From an uncultured Collinsella sp. (lineage in GTDB: Bacteria > Actinomycetota > Coriobacteriia > Coriobacteriales > Coriobacteriaceae): 30,728 nt of DNA. Position 1 is the first letter of the stretch, and each line of letters begins with the position of its first letter. The stretch covers positions 1 to 30,728 of the forward strand of contig CAAELZ010000078.1 in assembly GCA_900756945.1 (NCBI GenBank), read 5' to 3'. A program made the position numbers and the translations under genes. The notes beneath the pieces were generated by a model, which did not search any database, had not been told where the DNA came from, and saw nothing but the letters and a program-made list of their open reading frames with translations. Of the stretch, positions 16,154-23,773 are shown piece by piece.

Positions 16154-17503
16154 ATGGATACACCGTTGGGCTCCGTGCTCTACATCACCCTCGGGTGCGC
16201 CAAGAACGAGGTTGACACCGACCGCATGCGTTCTCTTTTGACCGCCGCGGGCTACGAGGAGGCATTCGACCCACAGGATGCCGATATCGCCATCGTCAAT
16301 ACATGCTCGTTCCTCGCCTCCGCAACGTCCGAGAGCATCGAGACCACGCTCGAGCTCGCCAACGAGGTTCAGGACGGCGTTCGTTCTTGTCCCATCGTCA
16401 TGTGCGGCTGTGTGCCGTCGCGCTATGGCGACGACCTGCCTGACGAGCTGCCCGAGGTCGCTGCCTTTGTGAAGGCCGACGAGGAGGACGGCATCGTGGC
16501 GGTCATCGATGGCGTGCTGGGTGTCGAGCGTGAGATCGCTGCCTATATTCCGCAAGTAAAGCGCACTGTCGAGGGCGCTGTTGCTTACGTCAAGATTTCC
16601 GATGGCTGCAACCGCTTCTGCAGCTTCTGCATGATCCCCTATATTCGCGGTCGCTATCATTCGCGCAATGCCGAGAGCATTATCTCCGAGGTACGCGACC
16701 TGGTTGCCGGCGGTGTGCGCGAGATCGTGCTGATTGGCCAGGACACGGGTATTTGGGGCACCGACTTTGCCGACGAAGACGTCACCGATGGCTCGCCGCG
16801 CAATCTGGCGCAGCTGCTGCATGCCGTCGCCGAGGCCGTGCGCCCGCACAACGTCTGGGTCCGCGTGCTCTATCTGCAGCCCGAGGGCATGACCGACGAG
16901 CTTATCGATACGATTCGCGATACGCCCGAGGTGCTGCCTTATATCGATATCCCCGTGCAGCACTGCGACGCGCGCATCCTCAAGGCTATGCGCCGTTCTG
17001 GTTCGCGCCAGGAGCTCGAGGACCTGTTCCGCGATCTGCGTGAGCGTATCCCCGGCATCGTGATCCGTTCCACGGCCATGGTCGGCTTCCCGACCGAGAC
17101 CGACGACGAGTTCCGCGACCTTATCGACTTTATGGACACCGTCGGCTTTGACTACACGAGCGTCTTTGCCTACTCGCAGGAGGAGGGCAGCCTGGCCGCC
17201 AAGATGGAGGGTCAGGTCGATGAGGAGGTCAAGCTCGAGCGCGCCCAGGAGGCCATGGACCTGGCCGAGTCGCTCGGTTTTGCCGCCACCGCCGCACATG
17301 TGGGCGAGCGCGCCCAGGTGATCGTCGACGGCATCGAGGAGACCGAGGACGGCGCCGAGCTGATCGGCCATGCTTGGTTCCAGGCGCCCGATTCCGATGG
17401 CGCGGTGCACTTGGACGCCAGCGAGGCGTCCGTGGGCGATATTCTGACGGTCGAGTTTACCGATAGCTTCTGCTATGAGCTTATCGGCCATGTTGTGGAG
17501 TAG
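16154..17503 (+). CDS. rimO: Ribosomal protein S12 methylthiotransferase RimO
   Basis: Radical-SAM methylthiotransferase that modifies an aspartate of ribosomal protein S12. The N-terminal MTTase domain has conserved cysteines C15 (TLGCAKN), C51 (NTCSF) and C86 (CGCVPSRY) for the auxiliary cluster. The radical SAM cluster is C152, C156 and C159 in GCNRFCSFCMIPYIRGRYHSR. A TRAM domain closes the protein (about 380-445). TLGCAKNEVD and the IPYIRGRYHSR form favour RimO over MiaB, and a separate miaB is present at 24141. AAAGGA lies 12 nt before the ATG, a long spacing. The pgsA start is 9 bp beyond its stop. The length of 449 residues is typical. Confidence 0.94.
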   Translation: MDTPLGSVLYITLGCAKNEVDTDRMRSLLTAAGYEEAFDPQDADIAIVNTCSFLASATSESIETTLELANEVQDGVRSCPIVMCGCVPSRYGDDLPDELPEVAAFVKADEEDGIVAVIDGVLGVEREIAAYIPQVKRTVEGAVAYVKISDGCNRFCSFCMIPYIRGRYHSRNAESIISEVRDLVAGGVREIVLIGQDTGIWGTDFADEDVTDGSPRNLAQLLHAVAEAVRPHNVWVRVLYLQPEGMTDELIDTIRDTPEVLPYIDIPVQHCDARILKAMRRSGSRQELEDLFRDLRERIPGIVIRSTAMVGFPTETDDEFRDLIDFMDTVGFDYTSVFAYSQEEGSLAAKMEGQVDEEVKLERAQEAMDLAESLGFAATAAHVGERAQVIVDGIEETEDGAELIGHAWFQAPDSDGAVHLDASEASVGDILTVEFTDSFCYELIGHVVE

Positions 17504-17512
17504 GAGAGCATC

Positions 17513-18151
17513 GTGGCAAACGAGAGCAATAAGGAACTGACGAGTGTTTGGACGCCCGCCAACATCGTGACGTGCGTTCGCATCGTCTTTATCCCGGTGT
17601 TCATGATCGTGTCGGCGCTTTCTCACACGAGTGTTGCCGGTACAGATTGGAGCACCTTCGACGGCCCGCTCGCCGCCGCTGCCTTCATTCTGTATGTTAT
17701 CCTGTCGTGCACCGATAAGGTCGACGGTTATCTGGCGCGCTCGCGCAACGAGATTACCGATTTCGGTAAGTTCTTGGACCCCATCGCCGATAAGCTGCTG
17801 GTGTTCTCGGCTCTGCTGCTGTTCTTGGATTTTGGCGCTGTGACCGTGTGGTCCGTGTTCATTATCCTGTTCCGTGAGCTTCTGGTGAGCGCCCTTCGCA
17901 TGGTCGCGAGTGCCGCCGGCGTGGTCGTTGCCGCCGATAAGCTTGGCAAGTACAAGACGGCGACTACGATGGTCTCCATCTGCGGTTACCTGTGCGTCTT
18001 TGCGATGGCCGGCTTGCACCTTGGCCCGCTGGCGCTGACGCTCGGCATCTACTCGGTGTCGCGCTTCCTGTACGCCGTTGCCGTTGTCCTGACCGTTATC
18101 TCGGGCGCCCAGTACTTCTGGAACTGCCGCAAGATCGTCTTTTCGGTCTAG
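17513..18151 (+). CDS. pgsA: CDP-diacylglycerol-glycerol-3-phosphate 3-phosphatidyltransferase
   Basis: Integral membrane enzyme making phosphatidylglycerol phosphate, the committed step to phosphatidylglycerol and cardiolipin. The CDP-alcohol phosphotransferase signature is complete: D68-x2-D71-G72-x2-A75-R76-x8-G85-x3-D89-x3-D93. Several hydrophobic helices surround it (about 20-37, 52-66, 95-125 and two near the C-terminus). At 212 residues it is near the normal length. The start is a GTG at 17513 with GGAGAG upstream, 9 bp after rimO. The family contains close relatives using other alcohols, but the pgsA-cinA-recA order matches Bacillus and supports this assignment. Confidence 0.9.
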   Translation: MANESNKELTSVWTPANIVTCVRIVFIPVFMIVSALSHTSVAGTDWSTFDGPLAAAAFILYVILSCTDKVDGYLARSRNEITDFGKFLDPIADKLLVFSALLLFLDFGAVTVWSVFIILFRELLVSALRMVASAAGVVVAADKLGKYKTATTMVSICGYLCVFAMAGLHLGPLALTLGIYSVSRFLYAVAVVLTVISGAQYFWNCRKIVFSV

Positions 18152-18163
18152 GTCCTGGTGGGT

Positions 18164-18694
18164 ATGACGGACTCTTTTGAGCAGATTTCCGCACATAACG
18201 AGGAGCTGGCGCGTCATATTGTCGAGCGCGCGAGCGCTCGGGGCGTGACGGTTTCGACGGCTGAGTCGCTGACGGCAGGTATGATCGCCTCGACGATTGC
18301 CGATATCCCGGGCGCCTCGGCGGTGCTGCGTGGCGGTGCGGTGACCTACTGCGATGAGATCAAGCATCGCGTTTTGGGCGTTGATCAGGAGACGCTCGAC
18401 CGCTATACCGCGGTGTCGCATCAGACCGCGCGCGAGATGGCGGCGGGTTCGCTGGAGCTGTACCAGAGCGATATTGCAGTGAGCGCAACGGGTTATGCCG
18501 GCCCCGGCGGCGGCACTGAGGACGATCCGGCTGGCACTTTCTATATTGGCTGGGCGTATCGCGCGGCTGATGGGGAAGTGCCGGTCGTGGACTCTGTGCG
18601 CTGCCACTATGAGGGCGACCGTTCGTGTGTTCGTGCCCATGCGGTCGCGGAGGCATTGGGACGCATTGTCCTTGTGCTTAACTCTATGGAATAG
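18164..18694 (+). CDS. pncC: CinA C-terminal domain protein (nicotinamide-nucleotide amidase)
   Basis: A 176-residue stand-alone CinA C-terminal domain, the PncC type that deamidates nicotinamide mononucleotide to nicotinate mononucleotide. The catalytic signature AESLTAG is near residue 33, with GAVTYCDEIKHRVLGV and the glycine loop GYAGPGGGTEDDPAGTFYIGW following. The N-terminal molybdopterin-like half of full CinA is absent, as in many species. The ATG at 18164 was chosen; a GTG at 18158 would add two residues and is almost as good, and neither has a strong ribosome binding site. It is last in the rnj-to-cinA run and is followed by a terminator. Location before recA is as in Bacillus and Streptococcus. 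Confidence 0.88.
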   Translation: MTDSFEQISAHNEELARHIVERASARGVTVSTAESLTAGMIASTIADIPGASAVLRGGAVTYCDEIKHRVLGVDQETLDRYTAVSHQTAREMAAGSLELYQSDIAVSATGYAGPGGGTEDDPAGTFYIGWAYRAADGEVPVVDSVRCHYEGDRSCVRAHAVAEALGRIVLVLNSME

Positions 18695-18701
18695 ACGTGT
18701 T

Positions 18702-18728
18702 TTAAGGGGCCTTCGGGCCCCTTAATTG
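18702..18728 (+). terminator. Rho-independent terminator after cinA
   Basis: TTAAGGGGCC (18702-18711) and GGCCCCTTAA (18716-18725) pair perfectly over 10 bp around a TTCG tetraloop. The T-tract is short, but the stem is very stable and begins 8 bp after the cinA stop. It separates the long upstream operon from recA. Confidence 0.85.
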
Positions 18729-18813
18729 TGGAGACGGGGACCCCTGACGAATTTAGCGTTTGCGCTGGTCATAGGTGTATTTTTGCCTTTCTTGTTCTTA
18801 TTTGCCCCTTTGT

Positions 18814-18860
18814 GGTCAAGCATTTGGTCAGTGTTTGGTCGGCGTTTGGTTGGGTTTTGG
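18814..18860. repeat. Helically phased GGTC repeats upstream of recA
   Basis: GGTC or GGT elements start at 18814, 18826, 18837 and 18848, with a final GG at 18859. The spacing is 12, 11, 11 and 11 bp, and the central units read TTTGGTC. The array ends about 33 bp before the recA -35 box. It may be a binding array on one face of the helix, or simple T/G-rich sequence. Confidence 0.5.
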
Positions 18861-18892
18861 AAAGACTGCCTGCATATGATTGGCCTGAACGG

Positions 18893-18921
18893 TTGACCAC
18901 GAACAGCCGTTCGTTTATTAT
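18893..18921 (+). promoter_or_regulatory. recA promoter (TTGACC-17-TATTAT)
   Basis: Near-consensus -35 (18893-18898) and -10 (18916-18921) hexamers with 17-bp spacing, 30 bp before the recA ATG. The LexA box fills the spacer, so binding would block RNA polymerase directly. Confidence 0.88.
18899..18914. promoter_or_regulatory. LexA box (SOS operator) of recA
   Basis: ACGAACAGCCGTTCGT is a perfect 6-bp palindrome with a 4-bp centre and fits the Gram-positive LexA consensus CGAAC-N4-GTTCG. It directly abuts the -35 hexamer. A lexA gene is in this window at 28427-29071. Confidence 0.92.
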
Positions 18922-18951
18922 CGATGCAGGTTGTTAAGAGGAGGGCTATTC

Positions 18952-20100
18952 ATGGCCAAGAATTCAGGTCCCGTACGTACCGTTCATGCTCGCACGACGG
19001 GTAAAGAGCGCGATGAGATGATCGCCACCACCAAGGCCGAGATCGAGAAGAAGTTCGGTCAAGGCTCCATCATGAGGTATGGTGACGGCGGCCCCGAGCT
19101 TGAGGTTGAGGCCATCCCCACGGGCGCTCTGGCACTCGATGCCGCTCTGGGTATCGGCGGTGTGCCGCGCGGCCGTATCGTCGAGATTTACGGTCCTGAG
19201 TCCTCCGGTAAGACGACGCTTTCGCTCGAGATCCTGGCCGAAGCCCAGGCAATGGGTGGCGTGGTGGCATTTATCGATGCCGAGCACGCGCTCGATCCCA
19301 CGTATGCCGCGCGCATTGGCGTGGATATCGACGAGGTACTGATTTCCCAGCCTGATACGGGTGAGCAGGCGCTCGAGATTGTTGACATGCTCGTGCGTTC
19401 CGGCGCCATCGATGCCATCGTCGTCGACTCCGTCGCCGCGCTGACCCCGCGTGCCGAGATCGAGGGAGAGATCGGCGATACCACGGTCGGATTGCAAGCT
19501 CGTCTGATGAGTCAGGCGCTCCGCAAGCTCGCCGGCTCGCTGTCCAAGTCCAACACGACATGCATCTTCATTAACCAGCTGCGAGAGAAGATCGGCGTCA
19601 TGTTCGGCAACCCCGAGACCACGACGGGCGGCCGCGCCCTTAAGTTCTTCTCTTCGGTGCGTATCGACATTCGCCGCATCGACAGCATTAAGCTTAAGGA
19701 TGAAGTTATCGGTAACCGCGTGCGCGCCAAGGTCGTTAAGAACAAGGTGGCAGCTCCGTTCCGTTCTGCTGAGTTCGACATCATGTACGGTACGGGCATC
19801 TCTAAGGAGGGCTCGATTCTGGACATGGCTGTCGAGTGCGGCATCTGCAAGAAGATGGGCTCCTGGTTTGCCTATGGCGAGGACAAGCTCGGCAACGGTC
19901 GCGAGGCCGCCAAGGCGTTCCTGCGCGAACACCCTGATTGCGCCGACGAGATTGAGCATAAGGTCCGCCTTGCCTGCGGGCTTGAGTTTGACGACGATGC
20001 TCCATCCGAGGTCGAGCTGACCGATCAGCCTGCGCCTGAGGAGTTTGACGAGCTTTACGCCATCGATGGTTCCGCCATGCTCGATGATGACGACGAGTAG
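18952..20100 (+). CDS. recA: Recombinase RecA
   Basis: Homologous recombination ATPase and co-protease that triggers LexA self-cleavage. Walker A GPESSGKT is at residues 81-88. KKFGQGSIMRYGD, FIDAEHALDP, VVDSVAALTP, the NQLREKIGVMFGNPETTTGG segment (loop L2 region) and ALKFFSSVRIDIRR are all intact. The C-terminus is strongly acidic and ends DDDDE, as is usual for RecA's regulatory tail. The chosen ATG at 18952 has AAGAGGAGG upstream; an in-frame ATG 7 codons earlier overlaps this ribosome binding site and is unlikely. At 382 residues it is slightly longer than E. coli RecA. It is SOS-regulated and followed 11 bp later by recX. Confidence 0.98.
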   Translation: MAKNSGPVRTVHARTTGKERDEMIATTKAEIEKKFGQGSIMRYGDGGPELEVEAIPTGALALDAALGIGGVPRGRIVEIYGPESSGKTTLSLEILAEAQAMGGVVAFIDAEHALDPTYAARIGVDIDEVLISQPDTGEQALEIVDMLVRSGAIDAIVVDSVAALTPRAEIEGEIGDTTVGLQARLMSQALRKLAGSLSKSNTTCIFINQLREKIGVMFGNPETTTGGRALKFFSSVRIDIRRIDSIKLKDEVIGNRVRAKVVKNKVAAPFRSAEFDIMYGTGISKEGSILDMAVECGICKKMGSWFAYGEDKLGNGREAAKAFLREHPDCADEIEHKVRLACGLEFDDDAPSEVELTDQPAPEEFDELYAIDGSAMLDDDDE

Positions 20101-20111
20101 CGGTTACGCTC

Positions 20112-20804
20112 ATGTCGTATACGGTGACCGAGGACACGGTCGTCTTTCCCGATAAGAAGGCGGCCTCCTCGTTCTCGAGCGGGTATGCGTCCAAAAAGCC
20201 TTGCGCACATATCGATTGTGAGCTTGAGGGCGGTTTTGAGCGGTCCATTTGGATTCCCGTGCGGGTCGCGCGCCTGTATGTCAAAAACCGCCCCGATCTT
20301 CCCTGTGATTGGGACAACTTTCGTGAGGCGGTGCAGCTCGTCGAGCGTAAATGTGCACTTACCATGGTGACCGAGATGTTATCGCGCCGCGACCATGCGA
20401 CGGGCGAGGTCCGTGACAAGCTGGCTCGCTACGGCTTTCACCAGACCGCGATCGATTTCGCCGTCGAGCGCGCCACCGAGTATCGCTTTTTAGACGAGAA
20501 CCGCTTTTGCTCGTACTTTATCGAGGAGCGCAAGCGGCGCGGTTGGGGACAGCGCAAAATCGAGACCGAGCTCAAGCGCCGTCATGTCGTGCTCGATGAC
20601 ATTCCCGGTTATCCCGAGGATTATTTTGCCGTCGAAGACGATTTGGCGCGTGCGTCAGCCCTGCTCGCCAAGCGGCGTGTTCCAGAGACGCGCGGATTCG
20701 AAAAACTGGTTCGGTTTTTGATGGGCAAGGGCTTCTCGTATCATATCGCCGCCGATGCCGTTAAGGCACGTCTCGATGCCGAACGCGAGGAATGTGCGGT
20801 TTAG
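20112..20804 (+). CDS. recX: Regulatory protein RecX
   Basis: RecX limits RecA filament growth and ATPase activity. The 230-residue protein has the family's repeated three-helix units in its C-terminal two thirds: AxTMVTEMLSRRDHATGEVRDKLARYGF, then FLDENRFCSYFIEERKRRGWGQRKIETELKRR, then GFEKLVRFLMGKGFSYHIAADAVKARL. The first 80 residues are a less conserved beta-rich extension seen in some longer RecX proteins. The ATG lies 11 bp after recA without a strong ribosome binding site, so translation is probably coupled. The recA-recX pairing is a classical SOS operon. Confidence 0.9.
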   Translation: MSYTVTEDTVVFPDKKAASSFSSGYASKKPCAHIDCELEGGFERSIWIPVRVARLYVKNRPDLPCDWDNFREAVQLVERKCALTMVTEMLSRRDHATGEVRDKLARYGFHQTAIDFAVERATEYRFLDENRFCSYFIEERKRRGWGQRKIETELKRRHVVLDDIPGYPEDYFAVEDDLARASALLAKRRVPETRGFEKLVRFLMGKGFSYHIAADAVKARLDAEREECAV

Positions 20805-20866
20805 GCGTATGCGTTTTGTGGCCCTGCCGCTCACCGTGTTTTAGCCGCCGTGTTGGGGGCATTTAT

Positions 20867-20895
20867 TTGACAGTTGTTGTGGTTCAACGTACGAT
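20867..20895 (+). promoter_or_regulatory. rny promoter (TTGACA-17-TACGAT)
   Basis: Perfect -35 (20867-20872) and good -10 (20890-20895) with 17-bp spacing. It would give a leader of roughly 160 nt before the rny start, containing the two hairpins at 20925-20939 and 21001-21026. Confidence 0.8.
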
Positions 20896-20924
20896 AAACA
20901 GCGTCATTTGCTTTGTGATATGTG

Positions 20925-20939
20925 CTCATCTGTGATGAG
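20925..20939 (+). repeat. Small hairpin in the rny leader
   Basis: CTCATC-TGT-GATGAG forms a 6-bp stem followed by a T-rich run (TTTGTTTATA). It could be a weak attenuator. The stem is A/T-rich and short. Confidence 0.4.
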
Positions 20940-21000
20940 TTTGTTTATATGTTTATCTGTATCCGACCCGCATAAGCTGCGCCCATATTACTCAAATGTC

Positions 21001-21026
21001 GCGAGCCGTTCGTAAGGACGGTTCGC
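21001..21026 (+). promoter_or_regulatory. GNRA-capped hairpin in the rny 5' leader
   Basis: GCGAGCCGTTC pairs with GGACGGTTCGC over 11 bp with two wobbles, closed by a GTAA (GNRA-type) loop and followed by TTTGTTG. It ends 35 bp before the rny ATG. It may stabilise the mRNA, attenuate transcription, or allow the RNase to regulate itself; none of these is shown by the sequence. Confidence 0.5.
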
Positions 21027-21061
21027 TTTGTTGTGTAACGAATCCATAAAAAGGAGTGAGC

Positions 21062-22612
21062 ATGCCTATCATCGCAGCGCTCGTTGGCATCGTTTTGGGT
21101 GCCATCGCCGCCATTGCCTACATGCGCACCGCCAAGCAGGGTAGTCTTCACGAGGCCGACGAAAAAATCCAGTCGGCACACGCACAGGCTGAGTCCCTGA
21201 TCGGTGATGCCAAGCGTCAGGCCGAGACCCTCAAAAAAGAGGCTCTGCTCGAGGCTAAAGAGGAGATCATCAAGAACAAGCAGGCCGCCGAGGCCGAGGA
21301 CAAGCAGCGTAAGAACGAGATTCGTACGCTCGAGAACCGCGTGATGCAGCGCGAGGAATCCCTTGATCGCCGCAACGACGCTCTCGACAAGCGCGAGCAT
21401 CAGCTGTCCAGCCAGGCCGGTCAGGTCGAGAAGCGCTCCCGTGAGCTCGAGGAGCTCTGCGCAAAGCAGACCTCCGAGCTCGAGCGTATCGCCGACCTTA
21501 CCCGTGAGGACGCCCACAAGGAGCTCCTCAATAAGGTTCGCGGCGAGGTCACTCACGAGGCCGCCACGATTATTCGCGAGTCCGAGCAGCAGGTTCGCGC
21601 CGAGTGCCACAAGACCGCCCAGGAGATTCTTTCCCTGGCGATTCAGCGCTGCGCTGCCGACCACACTGCCGAGGTCACCGTTACCTCCGTGCACATTCCC
21701 TCTGATGACCTCAAGGGCCGTATCATCGGTCGCGAGGGTCGCAACATCCGCACCTTCGAGCAGGTTTCCGGCGTCAACCTCGTGATTGACGACACGCCCG
21801 AGACCGTCGTTCTTTCGAGCTTCGACCCGGTCCGTCGTGAGACCGCCCGTGTCGCCCTCGAGAACCTCATCGCCGACGGCCGCATTCACCCTGCCCGCAT
21901 CGAGGAGATGTATCACAAGGCTGCCGACCTGGTTCAGCAGCGCGTGCGCGAGGCTGGCGAGCAGGCTGCCTTCGATACCGGCATCCACGACCTGCACCCC
22001 GAGATCGTCAAGACCCTTGGTGCCTTGCGCTACCGTACCTCGTTTGGTCAGAACGTGCTTCAGCACTCCCTCGAGGTCTCTGATCTGTGCGGCGTGATGG
22101 CTTCCGAGCTTGGCCTGGACGTTGTGACCGCCAAGCGTGCCGGTCTGCTTCACGACCTGGGCAAGGCAATTGACCACGACGTCGAGGGCCCGCATGCCGT
22201 CATCGGCGCCGAGCTCGCCCGTCGTTATGGCGAGAAGCCCGTTATCGTCCACGCTATCGAGGCTCACCATGCCGATGTCGACCCCAACACGGTGCTCGAT
22301 GTCCTGGTGCAGGCCGCCGATGCTGTCTCTGCCTCTCGCCCCGGTGCCCGTCGCGAGTCTGCCGAGAACTACATCAAGCGTCTTGAGAAGCTCGAGGAGA
22401 TCGCCAACTCCCATGACGGCGTTGAGCGTACCTATGCCATGCAGGCTGGTCGCGAGGTCCACGTCATGGTTCAGCCGGACAAGATCTCCGATGCCCAGTC
22501 CACGGTTCTGGCTCACGATATCGCCCATCAGATCGAGGAAGAGGTGGAGTATCCCGGTCAGGTGCGCGTCGTCGTGATTCGCGAGAGCCGCGCTGTCGAT
22601 ATCGCTAAATAA
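21062..22612 (+). CDS. rny: Ribonuclease Y
   Basis: Membrane-anchored endoribonuclease that starts mRNA turnover. An N-terminal hydrophobic anchor (about 2-22) is followed by a long charged coiled coil to about residue 200. A KH RNA-binding domain (about 211-275) carries GRIIGREGRNI. The HD phosphohydrolase domain has its metal-binding His-Asp at H364-D365 in GLLHDLGKAIDHD. The 516-residue length is typical. AAGGAG five bases upstream supports the ATG at 21062 over a GTG at 21056 that overlaps it. The C-terminus DIAK is followed after one base by the next gene. Both RNase J and RNase Y are in this window, the Firmicutes-like decay set. Confidence 0.96.
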   Translation: MPIIAALVGIVLGAIAAIAYMRTAKQGSLHEADEKIQSAHAQAESLIGDAKRQAETLKKEALLEAKEEIIKNKQAAEAEDKQRKNEIRTLENRVMQREESLDRRNDALDKREHQLSSQAGQVEKRSRELEELCAKQTSELERIADLTREDAHKELLNKVRGEVTHEAATIIRESEQQVRAECHKTAQEILSLAIQRCAADHTAEVTVTSVHIPSDDLKGRIIGREGRNIRTFEQVSGVNLVIDDTPETVVLSSFDPVRRETARVALENLIADGRIHPARIEEMYHKAADLVQQRVREAGEQAAFDTGIHDLHPEIVKTLGALRYRTSFGQNVLQHSLEVSDLCGVMASELGLDVVTAKRAGLLHDLGKAIDHDVEGPHAVIGAELARRYGEKPVIVHAIEAHHADVDPNTVLDVLVQAADAVSASRPGARRESAENYIKRLEKLEEIANSHDGVERTYAMQAGREVHVMVQPDKISDAQSTVLAHDIAHQIEEEVEYPGQVRVVVIRESRAVDIAK

Positions 22613-22613
22613 C

Positions 22614-23699
22614 ATGAGCGACGCGAACGAGCTCATCTCATTTATCGCGTCGATGTCGGGGGAGGGCAACCTTCGCGTCGAGGAGAACCTTGGCGAGGGG
22701 TATGTCCGCCTCCGCGTTTCGGAGGCCGAGCGGCGCCAGGCAAAGCATGACATTCAGCATGTCGAGGATATCGTCATCGAAATGCTCCGTAATGCTCGCG
22801 ATGCCGGCGCCGACAAGGTCTATCTCGCTACGACCAAGGAAGATGGCGTCCGCACGCTTGTCTTTCTGGATAACGGCTCGGGTGTTCCGCAGGATATGCA
22901 AGAGCGAATCTTCGATGCTCGCGTTACCTCAAAGCTCGAGAGCATGAAGATGGACCGTTGGGGCGTTCACGGTCGTGGCATGGCATTGTTTTCGATCAAG
23001 CAGAACACCGACGAGGCCCGTGTGGTCACGTCCGGCGTCGATCTTGGTTCAGCCTTTAAGGTGAGCGTTACAGCCGACCGCCTCAGTGAGCGTGCCGATC
23101 AGTCCAGCTGGCCCCAGGCCGTCAAGGATGAGGACGGACGTTATGTCTGTGCTCGCGGCCCGCATAATATTATTCGCGCTGCCTGTGAGTTTGCGCTCGA
23201 GGAGCTTCGTGGTTGCGATGTCTATCTTGGTTCTCCGTCTGAGATTGCCGCGACTCTTTATGCTCAGGCGTCAAGTCGGCTCGATACGTCTCGTCTCCTG
23301 TTTATTGATGACGAGAGCGAGCTTCCGGTTGTCGACCGTTTAGGCCTTGCCTCTGATGCCGAGGACTTTATCCGTATCTGTTCGGGTTTGGGTCTTGAGA
23401 TGTCCGAGCGCACGGCTCATCGCATTTTGGCAGGGCAGATTAAGCCCGTTCGCGGTGTGACTGCGCGTCTGCTGCGCGAGCGTGACTCATCCTCGCATGC
23501 ACCGGCTCCTGTCGATCTCGCGAAGGATCGTCGTGGGCTACGTATTGCCAAGGATGACATGGCACAGTTTTCGCGTGCTGTGGAGCGCGACTTTAATGAC
23601 CTTGCCGCCCGGTACTATCTCAACCTTTGCGGCGACCCAAAGATTCGCGTTTCGCGTGATCGAATCACCGTGACATTCGATCTTGCCAAAGAGGAATAG
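22614..23699 (+). CDS. Uncharacterised GHKL-type ATPase
   Basis: A 361-residue protein with an N-terminal Bergerat-fold ATP-binding domain. The N-box is EMLRNARDAGA (Glu56, Asn60), G1 is DNGSGVP (86-92) and G2 is GVHGRGMAL (117-125). The order and spacing fit HSP90/MutL/histidine-kinase-like ATPases; the MutL-style DNGSGVP is closest, but no MutL transducer or endonuclease motif is seen. There is no transmembrane segment and no histidine-kinase H-box. The C-terminal 200 residues are not recognised. It starts 1 bp after the rny stop with no ribosome binding site, implying translational coupling to rny, and it precedes spoVS. In Bacillus that position is held by ymdB, a phosphodiesterase unrelated to this protein. 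Function is unknown. Confidence 0.8.
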   Translation: MSDANELISFIASMSGEGNLRVEENLGEGYVRLRVSEAERRQAKHDIQHVEDIVIEMLRNARDAGADKVYLATTKEDGVRTLVFLDNGSGVPQDMQERIFDARVTSKLESMKMDRWGVHGRGMALFSIKQNTDEARVVTSGVDLGSAFKVSVTADRLSERADQSSWPQAVKDEDGRYVCARGPHNIIRAACEFALEELRGCDVYLGSPSEIAATLYAQASSRLDTSRLLFIDDESELPVVDRLGLASDAEDFIRICSGLGLEMSERTAHRILAGQIKPVRGVTARLLRERDSSSHAPAPVDLAKDRRGLRIAKDDMAQFSRAVERDFNDLAARYYLNLCGDPKIRVSRDRITVTFDLAKEE

Positions 23700-23703
23700 T
23701 GCC

Positions 23704-23732
23704 TTTACCGAGTCCACTCGGTAGGATACAGT
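23704..23732 (+). promoter_or_regulatory. spoVS promoter with palindromic operator in the spacer
   Basis: TTTACC (23704-23709) and TACAGT (23727-23732) are spaced by 17 bp. The perfect palindrome TACCGAGTCCACTCGGTA (23706-23723, 7-bp arms with a TCCA centre) occupies the spacer and overlaps the -35. It resembles a repressor site. It could alternatively be read as a small terminator hairpin for the upstream gene, but no T-tract follows. Confidence 0.5.
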
Positions 23733-23773
23733 TATTGCAGTTAAAACGTACTTTTAAACGCAGGAGTTTCTTC

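Noticed and set aside
15599..18640. Minus-strand open frame of about 1000 codons across yajQ, rimO, pgsA and cinA
   Set aside because: It lies opposite four well-recognised genes. G/C-ending codons on the coding strand remove stops from the antisense frame. The translation is low-complexity His/Arg/Leu-rich with no family motif.
20945..22753. Minus-strand open frame of about 600 codons opposite rny
   Set aside because: Antisense to a clear RNase Y gene; the translation is a biased Leu/Val/Gly-rich string.
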